The notes below the pieces were generated by a model, which saw only the letters and a program-made list of their open reading frames with translations, ran no database searches and was not told where the DNA came from. A stretch of 64,000 nucleotides of DNA, taken from the NCBI GenBank assembly GCA_013397795.1, contig VZTJ01002466.1, positions 1,046,522 to 1,110,521 of the forward strand, in the 5' to 3' direction. Position numbers and translations under genes: made by a program. Positions 1-11,465 of the stretch are shown piece after piece. Source of the DNA: Orthonyx spaldingii. Lineage: Eukaryota > Chordata > Aves > Passeriformes > Orthonychidae. Each line of letters begins with the position of its first letter. Positions within the stretch are counted from its first letter, which is position 1.

Positions 1-263
1 GGGGTCGCGCCGCGGTCAGCGGCAGAGTGGGACCCCCTCCGCTCCGGCACCTCTCAGCCCCGGCCCGGCGCTCGGGGCCGGCAGCCGGCAGGTGGTCGCA
101 CAAAGGGATCGCTGCGAACGCGAGCGCTGCGCGGTGCACACCCGGACAGACGGACAGACACCTGTCCGCCCGGCAGCGGAGCCGGACCCGCCCGAACACC
201 GCGGCGGGATGCCGGGGCTCGCTGCCGGGCAGGGCCGCCAGTGCCCGTGGGCGAGGCGCTGTG
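1..263 (+). other. Candidate 5' exon with splice donor (speculative)
   Basis: A GC-rich stretch ends in a strong splice-donor match, CTGTG then GTAAGA, at 264. An ATG at 209 opens 18 codons plus one base before the donor, so it would splice in phase 1, the same phase as PAMR1 exon 1. The short peptide (MPGLAAGQGRQC...) is not hydrophobic, so it would not replace the PAMR1 signal peptide. A phase match has a one-in-three chance of being accidental. It could equally be a noncoding first exon or no exon at all. Confidence 0.2.
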
Positions 264-470
264 GTAAGACCCCACGGAGCATCACCTCTTCCTCCCGCTT
301 CGGCGGCGGCCGGGGGGTGGCCCGCCTGCACGGAGAGCAGCGCTCTTCGCCTCCCTACACACCGGGGTGTGCGCGGTGCTCAAGCGCCAGGTGTGCCACG
401 GAGTGTGAGGACCAGCTTCTCCTGGCATTTTAACCCTCTCGAGAGGGGTTAACCCACCTCGCGGGATATC
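1..470. promoter_or_regulatory. CpG island at the left edge (probable promoter)
   Basis: The first roughly 470 bases are very GC-rich and dense in CpG, unlike the AT-rich DNA that follows. This is typical of a vertebrate promoter or first exon. The sequence does not show which gene it serves. In human 11p13 the gene upstream of PAMR1 is FJX1, transcribed away from it, so a leftward FJX1 promoter is possible. A rightward transcript is also possible because a consensus splice donor (GTAAGA) lies at 264. No FJX1-like protein is encoded in the window. Confidence covers the island, not the target gene. Confidence 0.6.
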
Positions 471-1000
471 CTGCCCGAGGGAACGACAGCAAGCCTTTCT
501 TTTCAAGTTGCGTCCCTGTGAGGTGTTTAGAAGAGTAGCTATTTCTCTGTCCCCCATTTCAATTTTTCTGTCTTTCCAGGGCAAAGAGGCTTAGCTCTGC
601 TCTTTCTCTATTTTACTGGGGAGCTCTCTTGGGAAGAATACGTTTGTGAGCCGAGCGAGATTAAACATCTCTTCCTTCTGCTATCATTGCCGTGGCTATC
701 CTCCAAAGTAGTTATTGGAGTTGGATCAGCGTAGCAGACCCACTGCATGCAGAATCTTAAATATTGCAAAAAAAAAAAAAAAATCCCTTTCTCATCTCTT
801 GAACTCTTTCTGCTCTCTTGAGGTATCACAACAACTCCTAGTTCTTCAGCCACACCCCAGTCTTCCAGGTTGGATGGAATACAGATTATTTTCTTTAAAT
901 ATGAGAATTAGGGTATTCTTTCTTTTTCAGAGTTTTTGTTGAAAACATTCAAAATCTGCTAATCCACGTTAACAACTGACACTTATACACCGCGCCCCGC
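471..1000. other. CpG-island shore, no gene recognised
   Basis: Ordinary unique sequence with a 15-base A run near 769-783. No coding exon is recognisable on either strand. Confidence 0.5.
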
Positions 1001-1096
1001 ACAAAAAAAAAAAAAAAAACCCAACCCAAAAACAAACAAAAAAACCCACAACACCTTAACAAAAAAACGAAAAGAAAAGGGGGGAAAAAAGAAGCA
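1001..1096 (+). repeat. A-rich low-complexity tract
   Basis: An 18-base A run (1002-1019) is followed by A-rich sequence with short C and G runs up to about 1096. It could be a decayed retroposon tail, but no element body is recognisable. It only gives rise to false Phe- and Lys-rich reading frames. Confidence 0.8.
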
Positions 1097-1124
1097 GAAG
1101 TCTTTTTTCCCTGTGTTTTGCCTC

Positions 1125-1245
1125 AAATTCCCGGTCAGAGCGCGGCGGGCGCCTCTCCGCCGCTGCGTGGCCGCGGCCGTGTCGCACCAGCACCTCCTGC
1201 TGCTCCCGGCTCCGCGCTGCAGCCGCCGGCGGCACCGGGAATAAA
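1125..1245. promoter_or_regulatory. Second small CpG-rich patch
   Basis: About 120 bases rich in CpG, separated from the left-edge island by AT-rich and A-rich sequence. It may be part of the same promoter region. No splice-bounded coding exon is evident. Confidence 0.35.
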
Positions 1246-4200
1246 GACAGTGAGAGATACTCACCCGTCTGGCTCCCCTCAAAGGCAACACAAGCTGTCA
1301 AACTTTCCTCTTGCTACCCGAGAATTCGGCTCTCGTGCTGTTCCGACCCTGAAGCCTCATTGCCAGATGAGGCTCTTTCACCCTTTGAAGCCACACGAGC
1401 TGCGTAGTGAACACCGGTTGTGTGATTCGGAGCTGGTGATTGCTGCACTTCACAGTGGTCAATGAGAACGGTACCATTACTCTGAGCAGGAGGCTTTTAT
1501 CCAACAGTGTTTTTACCAAAGAAATGACACAGAATTGCCTCTGTTCTCTGCCACTTTCTAGCTTGAAATAGATTTAAGAAAACTCCTAGCTCGTCGGAAA
1601 ATTATTGAAAGCAAAAAGCTAATTTTATTCCATATGTAGGTTGGACATGTATTTTGCTTTATATGAATTAGTGTTTCTTTCAGGGTGAGTTATGCTTCCA
1701 GTGAGCAGCCAGCTGCCAGTGTTTGAACTGGGAATTCTCCCCGGAGAAGAACCATTGCCGTGGATAAGGACGCTACATTTCCTGTTATTAAGGTGAATAT
1801 AACCTCCAAGTTATCCATGACATTAATTTCAATTACTGCTTGCCTCTTGGAAGATAAGCAGTTAATCAACAGTTTATACTGTGACTACACCCTTAAATCA
1901 ATAGCTGGGAAAACATCACCTCCCCCAAAATACTCCTAACTCCACTCTTTGAAAGGAGTACAAGCCAGAGTTTAGCTGAGCCATCCCTCTGTCTAAGAGT
2001 ACTGCTTACAAGCTGCAATATTTTTAAAACCAGACAATTGGTAGAGGGTTAAACATCAGCCCAAGCTGTTCAATTTACAGCATGTTAAGCATTCCTGAAA
2101 CTGTGATCACTGATATATTTGGGTCAATCAGATGTCTTGTTAGTGCTTTGCAGACATTGCAATGAGCAGCTCAGAGATAAAGGAGAAAGTCTCCAGGCTT
2201 CATAGCCCTGTACTGAGGAAGGGAGTGCTGGCCACTGTCCAGACCCAGAATTCTAGCAAGTAGAAAGATAACAAAATAACTTCTGGCTTCCCCATGTTGC
2301 TTCTTACATTAACTTGAATTTAGCTGCCTGGCAAAGCTAGGCTCCCAGAATACCTGACTGTTGGTGTTTCACACTGTTTTTAGTCTAGTGAAGGTTTTAT
2401 TCTCTTCATTCCCCTCCTGGCAACCCAGTACCCACCTTCTCAGTGGTGTGGAGTAGCTGTCATTGCAGGCAGCAATTCCTCTCAATAAAGGCAGAAGAAA
2501 CAGGAACTGAACAGACTTGAAGATTTCTCCCCTGCAGTGAAAGTTATTTTGCATTCAAGACAAATGCCAAACACTAATGGGTGTTGATAGGATTAGCATC
2601 ATGGGGAAGCAGATGGGGACTTGACTTTTCTGGACACTGTATCTGTGTTGGAGTTGAGTGGCCCTGCCTCTGCTAACAGTCTCTACTGGGCAAGGAAGGC
2701 TGGCAAGCAGGCACAGAGCGAGCCTCCATTGCACATGAGCCCAAAACTATGAGCAGCTCCAAAGCTCCCAGAGGTGTGCCAGTGCTCTCCAGGACAGCAG
2801 GGAGCCTCCTCCATGGCTGGAGCTGCAGCTGACAGAGGGGATGCAGCTGCAGCCTGCTGCAGGGAGGACTGTCCCAGCCATGAGCAGGCACCCTCTGGCT
2901 CAGGCAAGTTCTGGCCTGTGCTGGCATTGCATATCTCCCTCTGTGTGATGCTCTCCCACAGCTCAAGGCTTCAGTACGACACCTCCACCCCCACATCTCA
3001 GAGGCATTGCCATGGAAGCTATTTCCCAGCACAGACCTTTCTGGACTACCAAAATTAGTCAGTCCCCTCCAGTAATTCCCAGGCTCGTGAAATTTTCTCT
3101 CCCTTCACTGAGTACTGACAGACACTTTCCATTCAACACTGGTTTGAGTGCATACCCAAAGCCACACCTAACACACCTGAATGCCAAGTTACTGAGTCTG
3201 GTGACTGCCACATCAACCTCTGCAGGGCTGTGAGCTCAGTTCTTGACACTGCAGGGGGTGAGCCTGAGCTATTGATCCATGGTGATCCCTCTCACTAGCC
3301 CAACACATGAACCCCTTCATTTACTCTGAACTGGGTTTCAGGATCCCAGGGTGGGATGGAAATAAAATCCTTTTGTTCTGCTTCAGCATATTTTTTCTAC
3401 ATTTCGCCCTCCTAAGACTTTTTATACAGCTTGTTCCCACCTTGAGTACTTCTCCAACTCTGCACTCTTTTTTCTTTACCAGTCAGGTTACCAAACACCT
3501 CCATTTCTATCCAGCATTTCCCCAGCTGTCCATGAATAGCTTGTTCCCACCCCTGTTTAGTACCTTTGGTTTCTGGAAGTGAGCTGGTGCCAGTGAGCTC
3601 CCAAATCAGTGAGAGCCATTTTTAAAGGGACCACTTGAGACTGCTGTCAGGAGAGGGGCATTGAGTACATGGTACAATGTGCCTCCACCTGTGGGACTGG
3701 GGTCTGCCCTGGCCATGTAAAAGGTGCTGCAGACAGGCTGGAGCAAAATGGTGCCCCTGCTTCCTCAGTGCTGCCCCTCCACATTTCCTCTCTGTGTGTT
3801 CTGGGTCGCTGGATGAGGGTAAATGTGGCTATCAGGAGTTTCCATCAGGGCAGTATCAATTCTCCACACTCCAGTAACCTACACTGGCTGATTTCAGGGC
3901 TCCTTCTCTGCTGTTGACAGGTTCCTCCCGATGCAGCCTCCCTGGTGCCAGCTTGCCTGGTGGTGAGAGCACCTTATGCTGCCCTTCTGGACTGCCTGAA
4001 CCCATGGCCTCTTGGAGGAAAGGCAGCTCAGGCTCAGATCCTGTTGCAAGGAAGTTCCTTAGACTGGCTGGCTAGGGGTGAAGAGTTGTGCCTGCAGAGC
4101 TGCCTATTATAGGTGCAGGGTTACCTTCAAAACACTGCTACTGCCAGTACAGCTTGTTTCTCTTGGGGAAAGATGGGGAGTTTGGAATAAACTGTACTGG

Positions 4201-5701
4201 CAACAAGTTAGTGTGCAAAAATGTTATCTGCTTAGTGTCACGGTAAGTTATTCTCACACTAGGAGTGCTTGGTACAAATCTATCAGCAGGCATAGCCCGT
4301 GTATATGCCTGACTGGCTCTGTCAAGGTGGATTTGTATTTCTCAGCCTAAAAAATGCATCCCTCATGATGAAATATTCCAACAACTGAAGGGCAGGATTT
4401 ATAGCTGGTTGTGACTGGGGGAGGGCTGAAGAAGTTAAGGTGCTCTGCATTTCATACCAGGGAGGTGTACATTAGAGATATTACCCTGCAGGCATGTTGG
4501 CAATTTCTGGAAATATTTACAAACTTGTCTCAGCCTGGAATAGAGAAATCTGGAAGCTTTTTTATTGCTTTGACTCTATAGTTGATTTCACAGAAAAGCT
4601 CTCAGCCATATGGGACTATATAAGGATTTCTCTTTTTTTTTTGGTTGTTTTGCTTTGGTTTATTTTGGTTTGTTTGTTTGTGGATTTTTTTCAAGTACCA
4701 TGCAGAATATGAAGCTGGGCAATTTCTGTACCCAGAACAGATCCTATCTCCCCTGTGCTCAGGGACTCTCTGTTTTTAATATCAAAGCAATAAATGAGTA
4801 AGTGCTTGAGCTCTTGTGCCTGGCTCTTGAACATGTTCATAAGATATGTCAGGTGCCTGATGATGTGAAGTCTTTTAGGGGATTTGTTCTCATCCCCATT
4901 AAAAGTGAACAGAAAAGATGGAAAGACATTTGTGTTATGCTCAGACTGACATTCTCAGGGTCTCCAACAAGCAGACTCTGCAGAACTGTCATGAAAGAAA
5001 TATATTGAAATGATAGGTCAGCAGCATCCATTATACAAATACAACCCAGCCTCTCCAGACGGCTGATGATTAAGCTGGGAGGATTTTTCGTGTGAGCAAC
5101 ATCAGGCATGATGGCCTTGCTTTTCATGGCTTGGGGGGAAATCTGAACTGGCAAAGCTGCATAGTGGTGAGTAGCTCACTGAAACTTGCAGTGTGCAGAT
5201 TAAAACAGTTCTGGAGGTCACTGCTCACCCTGAAATACAGTCAGTTCTGAAGGGAAACAGTAACCATTTGTGTCCATTACAAAAAAAAAATATTTTTTTT
5301 AAGATCAGGAAGTAAAGAGGTTCAAGACCTCTTGAAGTGAAACTGCTGTGGTGATTTATGGAAAAAAAAAGGTAATTACCCCATGAGAAGATAAATAGCA
5401 CACTAGGTATTAGCCTCTGCTTTCAAGCAGGGTGTTCTGAAAGCTAAGACCCCATGATCTACAATATTCATTTCAGATATATCAATAACTTTTCTTCTCT
5501 CCTTCTTCTGGCTGCCAAAACATGTGAGTGAAGAATATTGTTCAATACAGCTCTATTATTCAATACATTCAGTTCTAGGAACCTGCCCTGGTGTAGCAGA
5601 ACAGAATAGAGAGGAGAACTCCAAATTTGATGTCTTTCCAGAAGACAGAAAGTCAAACCACCTTGATAATAGCCCACAGACGTTCTTTCTTCCTGACCCC
5701 T
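1246..5701. other. Intergenic region, no gene recognised
   Basis: Unique AT-moderate sequence with many stops in all frames. It contains T-rich and A-rich runs (for example near 4628-4690 and 5281-5300) but no exon, RNA gene or full repeat that I can recognise. Confidence 0.5.
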
Positions 5702-5981
5702 TGTCTTGGGTTTGACTGAAAGTCAAAGTGTTGTTTTTTGTATTGTCATTGTGAAAAAATAGAGAGGTGGGAGGAGCAAAGGTGTTCTGAAAGTTTTGTT
5801 CTCGTTCTTAATTTTCTTTTTCCTTCCTTTAAAGTCTGTTAATAAACTTTCTTTATATTCTTTAAAGTTTGAACCTACTTTAGCTACTCCTAATCCTTAT
5901 CTCACAGCAAAATTAAATAAAATCTAGTAGGTGTGCTGGTGTTTAGCCAGAAACTCAGATGAACAAACTCAAACCACTACA
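5702..5981 (+). mobile_element. Solo LTR, ERVL-like, with 5-bp target duplication
   Basis: A 280-bp element begins TGTCTTGG and ends CCACTACA, the TG...CA termini of a retroviral LTR. It is flanked on both sides by the same five bases, CCCCT (5697-5701 and 5982-5986). A polyadenylation signal AATAAA lies at 5841-5846. A 5-bp duplication fits class III (ERVL) integration. There is no internal retroviral sequence on either side, so this is a solo LTR left by recombination between two LTRs. The perfect duplication suggests a fairly young insertion. The family name was not confirmed by a database search. Confidence 0.8.
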
Positions 5982-7577
5982 CCCCTCCTGCAAGCCCATG
6001 AGATTTTTTGTGGAGAAGTATATGTGGTTTGGAAAGATACTGACTTTAGATAGAGAGTCTCCATCACCTCCTGGTAAGCTGTGCCAGAGGTTAAATACCA
6101 TCACTATTAAAAATATCATCACTTTTAATGTGTTCGCTAAGCACTTAGACAACTCTGTGATGGGCCCAGTTAAAAACTGAAGTGGACCAGACTTGACTAG
6201 AAAAATATGGCCAGGCTAAAGGTAAAGTTACCATTGTCACAGAAAGGAAGCAAAAAAGGTCATAACATTCAGTTTCTACTGCAAAAATACACCCAGGACA
6301 CTTAAACTTTTCAACAAGTCCTAAAAAACTGCAGCTTTTGCACTGCCAGTGAAACTGTTCTAATTAGTCTTAAGGTAAAAGCCCCAGCTGTGCCAGTGGA
6401 AAGCCAGCTGTTCAGCTGTCTCTAAGTGAAGCAGAGAAAAGGACCAGCTTAAATAGCAAAGTTTCCAGGTCCCTAATACCTTCTCTCTGATGTGTTGCCT
6501 GGAGAGGCAGCTGAGTTCTTTCCAAGGCCAGAGGACCCTCTTTGGCTGCCAAGACTGCTGAAGGGGGAAGACACTGATGAAAGAAATGTATGAATTGCCT
6601 GGACATTTGCTTTTCTTCTCCCAGCCTCTCCCTTCCTTGAGGGTGTCCTCTGCCCCTGCATGAAGCTGTCGGGTGAGGCAGTAAGAAATGGGGAGGAGAG
6701 TCCCAGTCCCTCTCCTTTGGCCCACAGAGGAAGTCCTCTCTACACTGTGCCTGCAGGGTTCCTCAGCTCTGTCTGTCTCTTGCCCACACCAGGCATTCCA
6801 GGGAGCCCGTGGCTTGTCCATAGGGGCATCCCTGGCCTGACACTCAGGCACTTAGGGCTGTACAACAGCATGCAGGGTACACATCAACATGTACAGCATC
6901 CCATGGGCTACAGAATGCAACCTCCAGGCACATATGGGGAGCAAGGGGACAGCTACAATTCCATCTCAAGCGACAGTATAGTCCTTTGCATCGGGCCACA
7001 CTGAGGCTCTCTCCTCACTCGTGAGGGCTCTTCCTTTCCCACATCCTCTAGGGTTTTGTTTTATCCAATTTTAAGTGACTCAGATGATGAGATCTCCACT
7101 CCTCCTCTCTCTATCCAGCAGATGTCTCTGCTGGAAGCACTGTCTGTGGCTGCAATACCTGTTGCAATAGTTGTTCAACACATTCTGGCTGTTGGGATCA
7201 AGTTATTGACTGACGCTCTCAGACTTCAAATAAGAATAAGACACAGATGGGCCCAGTCTATGAAATACATGACTCTGGGGCTGGTGTCACCACCAAAATG
7301 TTGGAGTTCTTGACAGTGGGATAGCCTACACAGCACCAGGCCTGCTGGCATCAGGTGGGATTCATCTTTCTCAAAACAGGAGTGTCTTCACTCAGGAGCT
7401 AGTGGGGCTCATTGGCAGAGCTTTAAACTAGACTTGACAAGGGAGTGGGATAATATCAGGCTTGCCCATGACAAGCTGTGGCATGCAACACCAAGGTTAG
7501 AGAGATGGGGAACTAGTGAGGGCCCTCAGCTGGTGGGTCTGAGACACTCTGGGTACACTGGAGCACACTTGAAATCT
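5982..7577. other. Intergenic region, no gene recognised
   Basis: No exon or RNA gene recognised. A 163-codon open frame on the - strand (6360-6851) has no recognisable domain and unconvincing composition. The part from about 7380 to 7577 just before the CR1 may be further repeat-derived DNA, but I cannot name it. Confidence 0.4.
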
Positions 7578-8306
7578 GAGCAGGGCAGTTGACATGCCTG
7601 ACGGATGGGATGCATCCAGAGGGATCTGGACAAGCTCAAGAATTGGGCCCATGGAAACCTCGTGAGGCGCAACAAGGCCAAGTACAAGGAGCTGCACCTG
7701 GATCAGGGCAACCCCCAACATCAACACAGGCTGGGGGATGAACAGATTGAGAGCGGACCTGCCAAGAAGGACTTGGGCATGCTGGTGGATGAGACCATGC
7801 GTTTAAGAAGACATTCTCAGCTCAGAAAGCCAATCATGTCCTGGGATGCATCAAAAGCAGCACGGACAGCAGATCAAGGGAGGTGATTCTCTACTCTTGT
7901 GAGACCCCACCTGGAGTGCCATGTCCAGCTCTGGGGGCTTCATCACAGGAAAGGCATGGACCTGTTGGAGCCAGTCCTGAGGAGAGACATGAAGATGATT
8001 AGATTTCCTCCAATGAAGACAGGCTGAGAGAATTGGGATTGTTCAACCTGAAGAAGAAAAGGCTCTGGGGTGACCTTATTGGGGCCCTTCAGTGGCTGAA
8101 GAGGGCCTGCAGGAAGCTGGAGAGGGATTTTTTTACAAGGACATGTAGTGACAGGACAAGGGGAAATGGCTTTAAATGGAAAGAGAGTAGGTTTAGATTG
8201 GACATAAGAAAGAAATACTTTACTGTGAGGGTGGAGAGGCACAGGAAGAGGTTGCCCAATGAAGCTGTGGCTGGCCGGTTCCTGGAGTTGTTCAAGGCTA
8301 GGTAGG
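7578..8306 (+). mobile_element. CR1 LINE fragment (3' part of ORF2)
   Basis: The sequence reads as the degraded C-terminal part of CR1 reverse transcriptase. It has peptide pieces such as LDKLKNWAHGNL, and nucleotide landmarks such as GAGACCCCACCTGGAGTGCC, AGGAGAGACATGAAGATGAT and GTGAGGGTGGAGAGGCAC. Several frameshifts and stops break the frame, so it is dead. The usual 3' tail of ATTCTATG repeats is missing, so the copy is cut at both ends. Confidence 0.9.
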
Positions 8307-9479
8307 GTGTGGTCTAGCTGCATCAACGATGCTCCCTGTCTGAGCTCAGGAGCCCAGGTTCAGTTGTTAGCACACTCTCATGATCAGCCTAAATTAAGAC
8401 TCAAGTGGATTTAGGAGTCTGTGTCTCTGCAGCTTCAGTGATGCAAACAGCACTGTTCATTGTGCAGTGGAGATGTTCCTGTCAGGACTCTTACGTCTGA
8501 CAGGGTGTGAAGCAGGAATCGAAAGTCACACACACACACCCACATCTGAGTCATGAAGGTGACCCAGTTTTGAGGGTCCAAGCTCATGAATTTTCTGTGA
8601 TTAGGGTTGGTGACATTGAGAATTTTCCCTGTTGCACCCTCTACATCTTAGTGTGACCCATTTAAAATTCTAAGCCTTATTAACATTCAATAAATGTCTT
8701 ATTGATTACAGATTTACTTATCTGGTATTTATGTAGCATTCTCTTGGGGAATAAATAAAAGGTCAGAAGCAAGAAATAATTATTGCATGTCATTTAAAAG
8801 GAACTCTGAAAGTACCCTTCTAATTTTAAGGATTATGCTCAGGAACCGAATCTGCCCTATATCTAAGTGCCATGAACATTTTCATATTCAATAAACTTTA
8901 TTAAAAATACCATGATACTTTTCTTTGAATCAAAATGTATTTTAACTCTAAATGAAACCCACTTTATCTACAAACAGGAGAGCCTTTCAGTTACTGCATA
9001 GCTTAACTGGCCCAAAGCAATACTTGGTTCCTCAGGCTGCAAAGCCTGTGGCTGCCACTAAACAGCGCAGCAGGAAGAGTAACACTGCTGAGTGGCTGGA
9101 GCTTTGGGCTGTAAAACTGCAAGATAAGGATAATTTATAGTTCTGCTGTGGCTAGGCTGTATGTCTTCCATGTGCCCTGGTAGGATAAGCCTCCTCCACC
9201 TTGCTGGGGAAAGAGATGCTGCTCATCCTCCTCCAGAACCCTGAGGCAGGTTTAGGAGTGCTGGCAGCCAATTTATGGGCAGCGTAAGAAGCTCTGTGTT
9301 GTGCATACCATGTGCTGCACAAAGTGTGTCATTAGGAACAATGAAATGCAAAAGCAGGAGTCTCTCCCTTAGCCTTTATTCCACTCAAAAGTTTGGCAAG
9401 ACAGGGAATGTAGGTGTTTGTTTCTACAACTGGCCCTGTGCACGTCCCCTCTGCGGCAGCAGATGAGACATTTAGCTAG

Positions 9480-9520
9480 CCAGTGCCTTAGTTTCTCCAC
9501 TTGCAGAATGGGATGCTGTG
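9480..9520 (+). repeat. Possible MIR-like SINE scrap
   Basis: The string TGCCTTAGTTTCTCCACTTG followed by CAGAATGGGAT resembles the conserved core-to-3' part of MIR SINEs (CTCAGTTTCC...AAAATGGG). It is only about 40 bases long, so the call is weak. Confidence 0.35.
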
Positions 9521-10157
9521 AAGAGAAGTTATTTAATAGTATCTAAAGTGATCTTTGAATTCTGTTGGAGAGCTAGAAATTGCTGGTGGACAGTCAAGAA
9601 AGTCAATACAGTAGAATTTTTGTTGTTGTTGCTATACACTGCCATTTCACGTACTTCTGATTTATGTAGGTCTGTGTCCTTCTCACTGATCTCAAACTAA
9701 ACTTTGGAAAAAAACCAGAAGTTTTGAGGGATAAATGAGTTTCACTATCTTCCAGACCAGCTACAATTCTTTTAGTTTTCATCCCTACTCAGTTCCCCAT
9801 TTTATCCCATTTGAATTTCTCCAGTCTGTGGGTGGAGAGGAAGAGCAGCACAGACATAACAGAGAAAAACCTTTTTCCTCTGGGAAGCTGACCAACATTT
9901 TTGTTATAATTTAGCCCAGTTTCCTTGCAAATGACTTTCTGCCTAGCTGTTGAACTTTCTGTAAACAGTTTAGTGAGAGTCATAAAACAAATCCCTCAAA
10001 GAAGAGAAAAATAAACATAGTCATGAGTTACTGAAGTGAACTCTTCCTCCTGCTCTTTGTTAGGCATCCCAGAGCTGTTTTTCAACTGAGTCACAAGAAA
10101 ACAGACCAGGGAGATAAGAGAACACAGGACAAACAAACAAAAACATCATACAGAAAG

Positions 10158-10200
10158 TATATATATATATGTATATATTTCTATATTTTATATTTTTTAA
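10158..10200. repeat. TA-rich microsatellite
   Basis: Alternating TA runs, interrupted by G and C, followed by AT-rich sequence. Likely length-polymorphic. Confidence 0.85.
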
Positions 10201-11264
10201 GCTTTGAGATAGATTTGAATAGACATCTGAACTTCCTCAGATATGGAGTAGCAGTAGAGATGTGGCTTAATGTAATCTAGCCCACAAAAAGTGGCAGCTT
10301 GGTGGTAGGGAGGAGATGAACTGGTACTGGGTGTTTCTGGGCTGGAAAAGCAACTGCATGGGTGCGTGTGCCGTGTCAGCTCCCCAGTTCAGATCACCAG
10401 GACCCACCTGTACCCTGCCATGGCTTCCAGTCCTTGCCTTAAAATTGTCTTTAAGTTCTGCATTAGGATTTTGAAATCACTGAGGCAGATACAGGAATTA
10501 CAGGTCCCTTCACAAACTCTGTACCAGATGCTCTATTATTCTGGGACAGAACTAAGTGTAAAGAAATACATTGCATTTCTCTGATTGCCTTTTCACACGG
10601 TTTCTGAAATTAAGCACCAACAAGGAGCAATTCAGCTTTGTAGAGGTTGCATCACCATGAACCTCCTCAGCACTCTGCTGCAGTGTTATGCCAGTGTGTG
10701 GACAGGCAACCTGAAGCAATTATCTCTAATTACTTTTGGTGCTCACTCTCTGCCTGCTAGAACAAAGGACAAGGACAGAGCGTGTATGAAGACCTTAGAC
10801 CTTCCTTCTGTATATCCTCTCATCAGGAGCTGCAGCACTCAGGAGCCCACACAAGGACTTTGAGAACTTCCTGCCTCCTGCTGCCAAAACCAAAGAAAGC
10901 ACAATATTTACTAGGTTAAATATGCAATGTGAGGATGATGCTCAGGCTCTGATTTAGACTACAGCTGTGACATGCTCAGACGAGCTCATGTTGTGAATTC
11001 TGCTCAGGAAACAAAATAATATTTAATGTGCAACACCCGTCTTACTTGCTTTATTATATTCAAACATCAAAGTTGAATCTGCTCATGGTCAAATGCTCTG
11101 AAACGTCAAAAGTTGTTTAGATACTGACAGTGTATCACTAAGAATCTCTACTTAGATGCAAGTTATTCCATGATTTGTTGTTTTTAGTAGGGCTTGATGG
11201 TCTGAATACCAACCTAGAAGTAAACAGCTCAGCTCTCTCAAAACATGTCTATATGAGACTTTTT

Positions 11265-11465
11265 CCCCACCTTGGATGAGGAAGTCCTGCATCCAAGTAA
11301 TTTATGAAGAACTGGAAGAGCACAGGGCCAAGGATGGAGCCCTGTGGAACCCCACTGGTGACAGGTCACTGTCTGATGTCACCCCATTCACTGTAACCCT
11401 TTGTGAGCCAGCTGCTCACCCATCACATGATGTGTTTGTCCAGCTGTGTGCTGAACATTTGTGTT
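11265..11465 (-). mobile_element. CR1 LINE fragment, antisense, over the reverse-transcriptase core
   Basis: The + strand reads GAGCCCTGTGGAACCCCACT, GGTGACAGGTCACTG and CCATTCACTGTAACCCTTTG. These are the reverse complement of the CR1 segment just before and at the reverse-transcriptase motif (VPQG...). Divergence is high, so this is an old, inert copy truncated at both ends. Confidence 0.75.

Larger units (their letters stand above)
8307..11264. other. Intergenic region, no gene recognised
   Basis: Unique sequence with short simple repeats, including a CA run near 8525-8540 and the TA tract at 10158. A short MIR-like piece is listed separately. No exon or RNA gene is recognisable. Confidence 0.45.

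Noticed and set aside
16..285. - strand frames in the left CpG island as the FJX1 coding region
   Set aside because: The peptides do not resemble FJX1. At most this is promoter or 5' UTR sequence, with the gene further left.
6360..6851. 163-codon frame on the - strand
   Set aside because: No recognisable family, Trp/Cys-rich random composition and many overlapping shadow frames.
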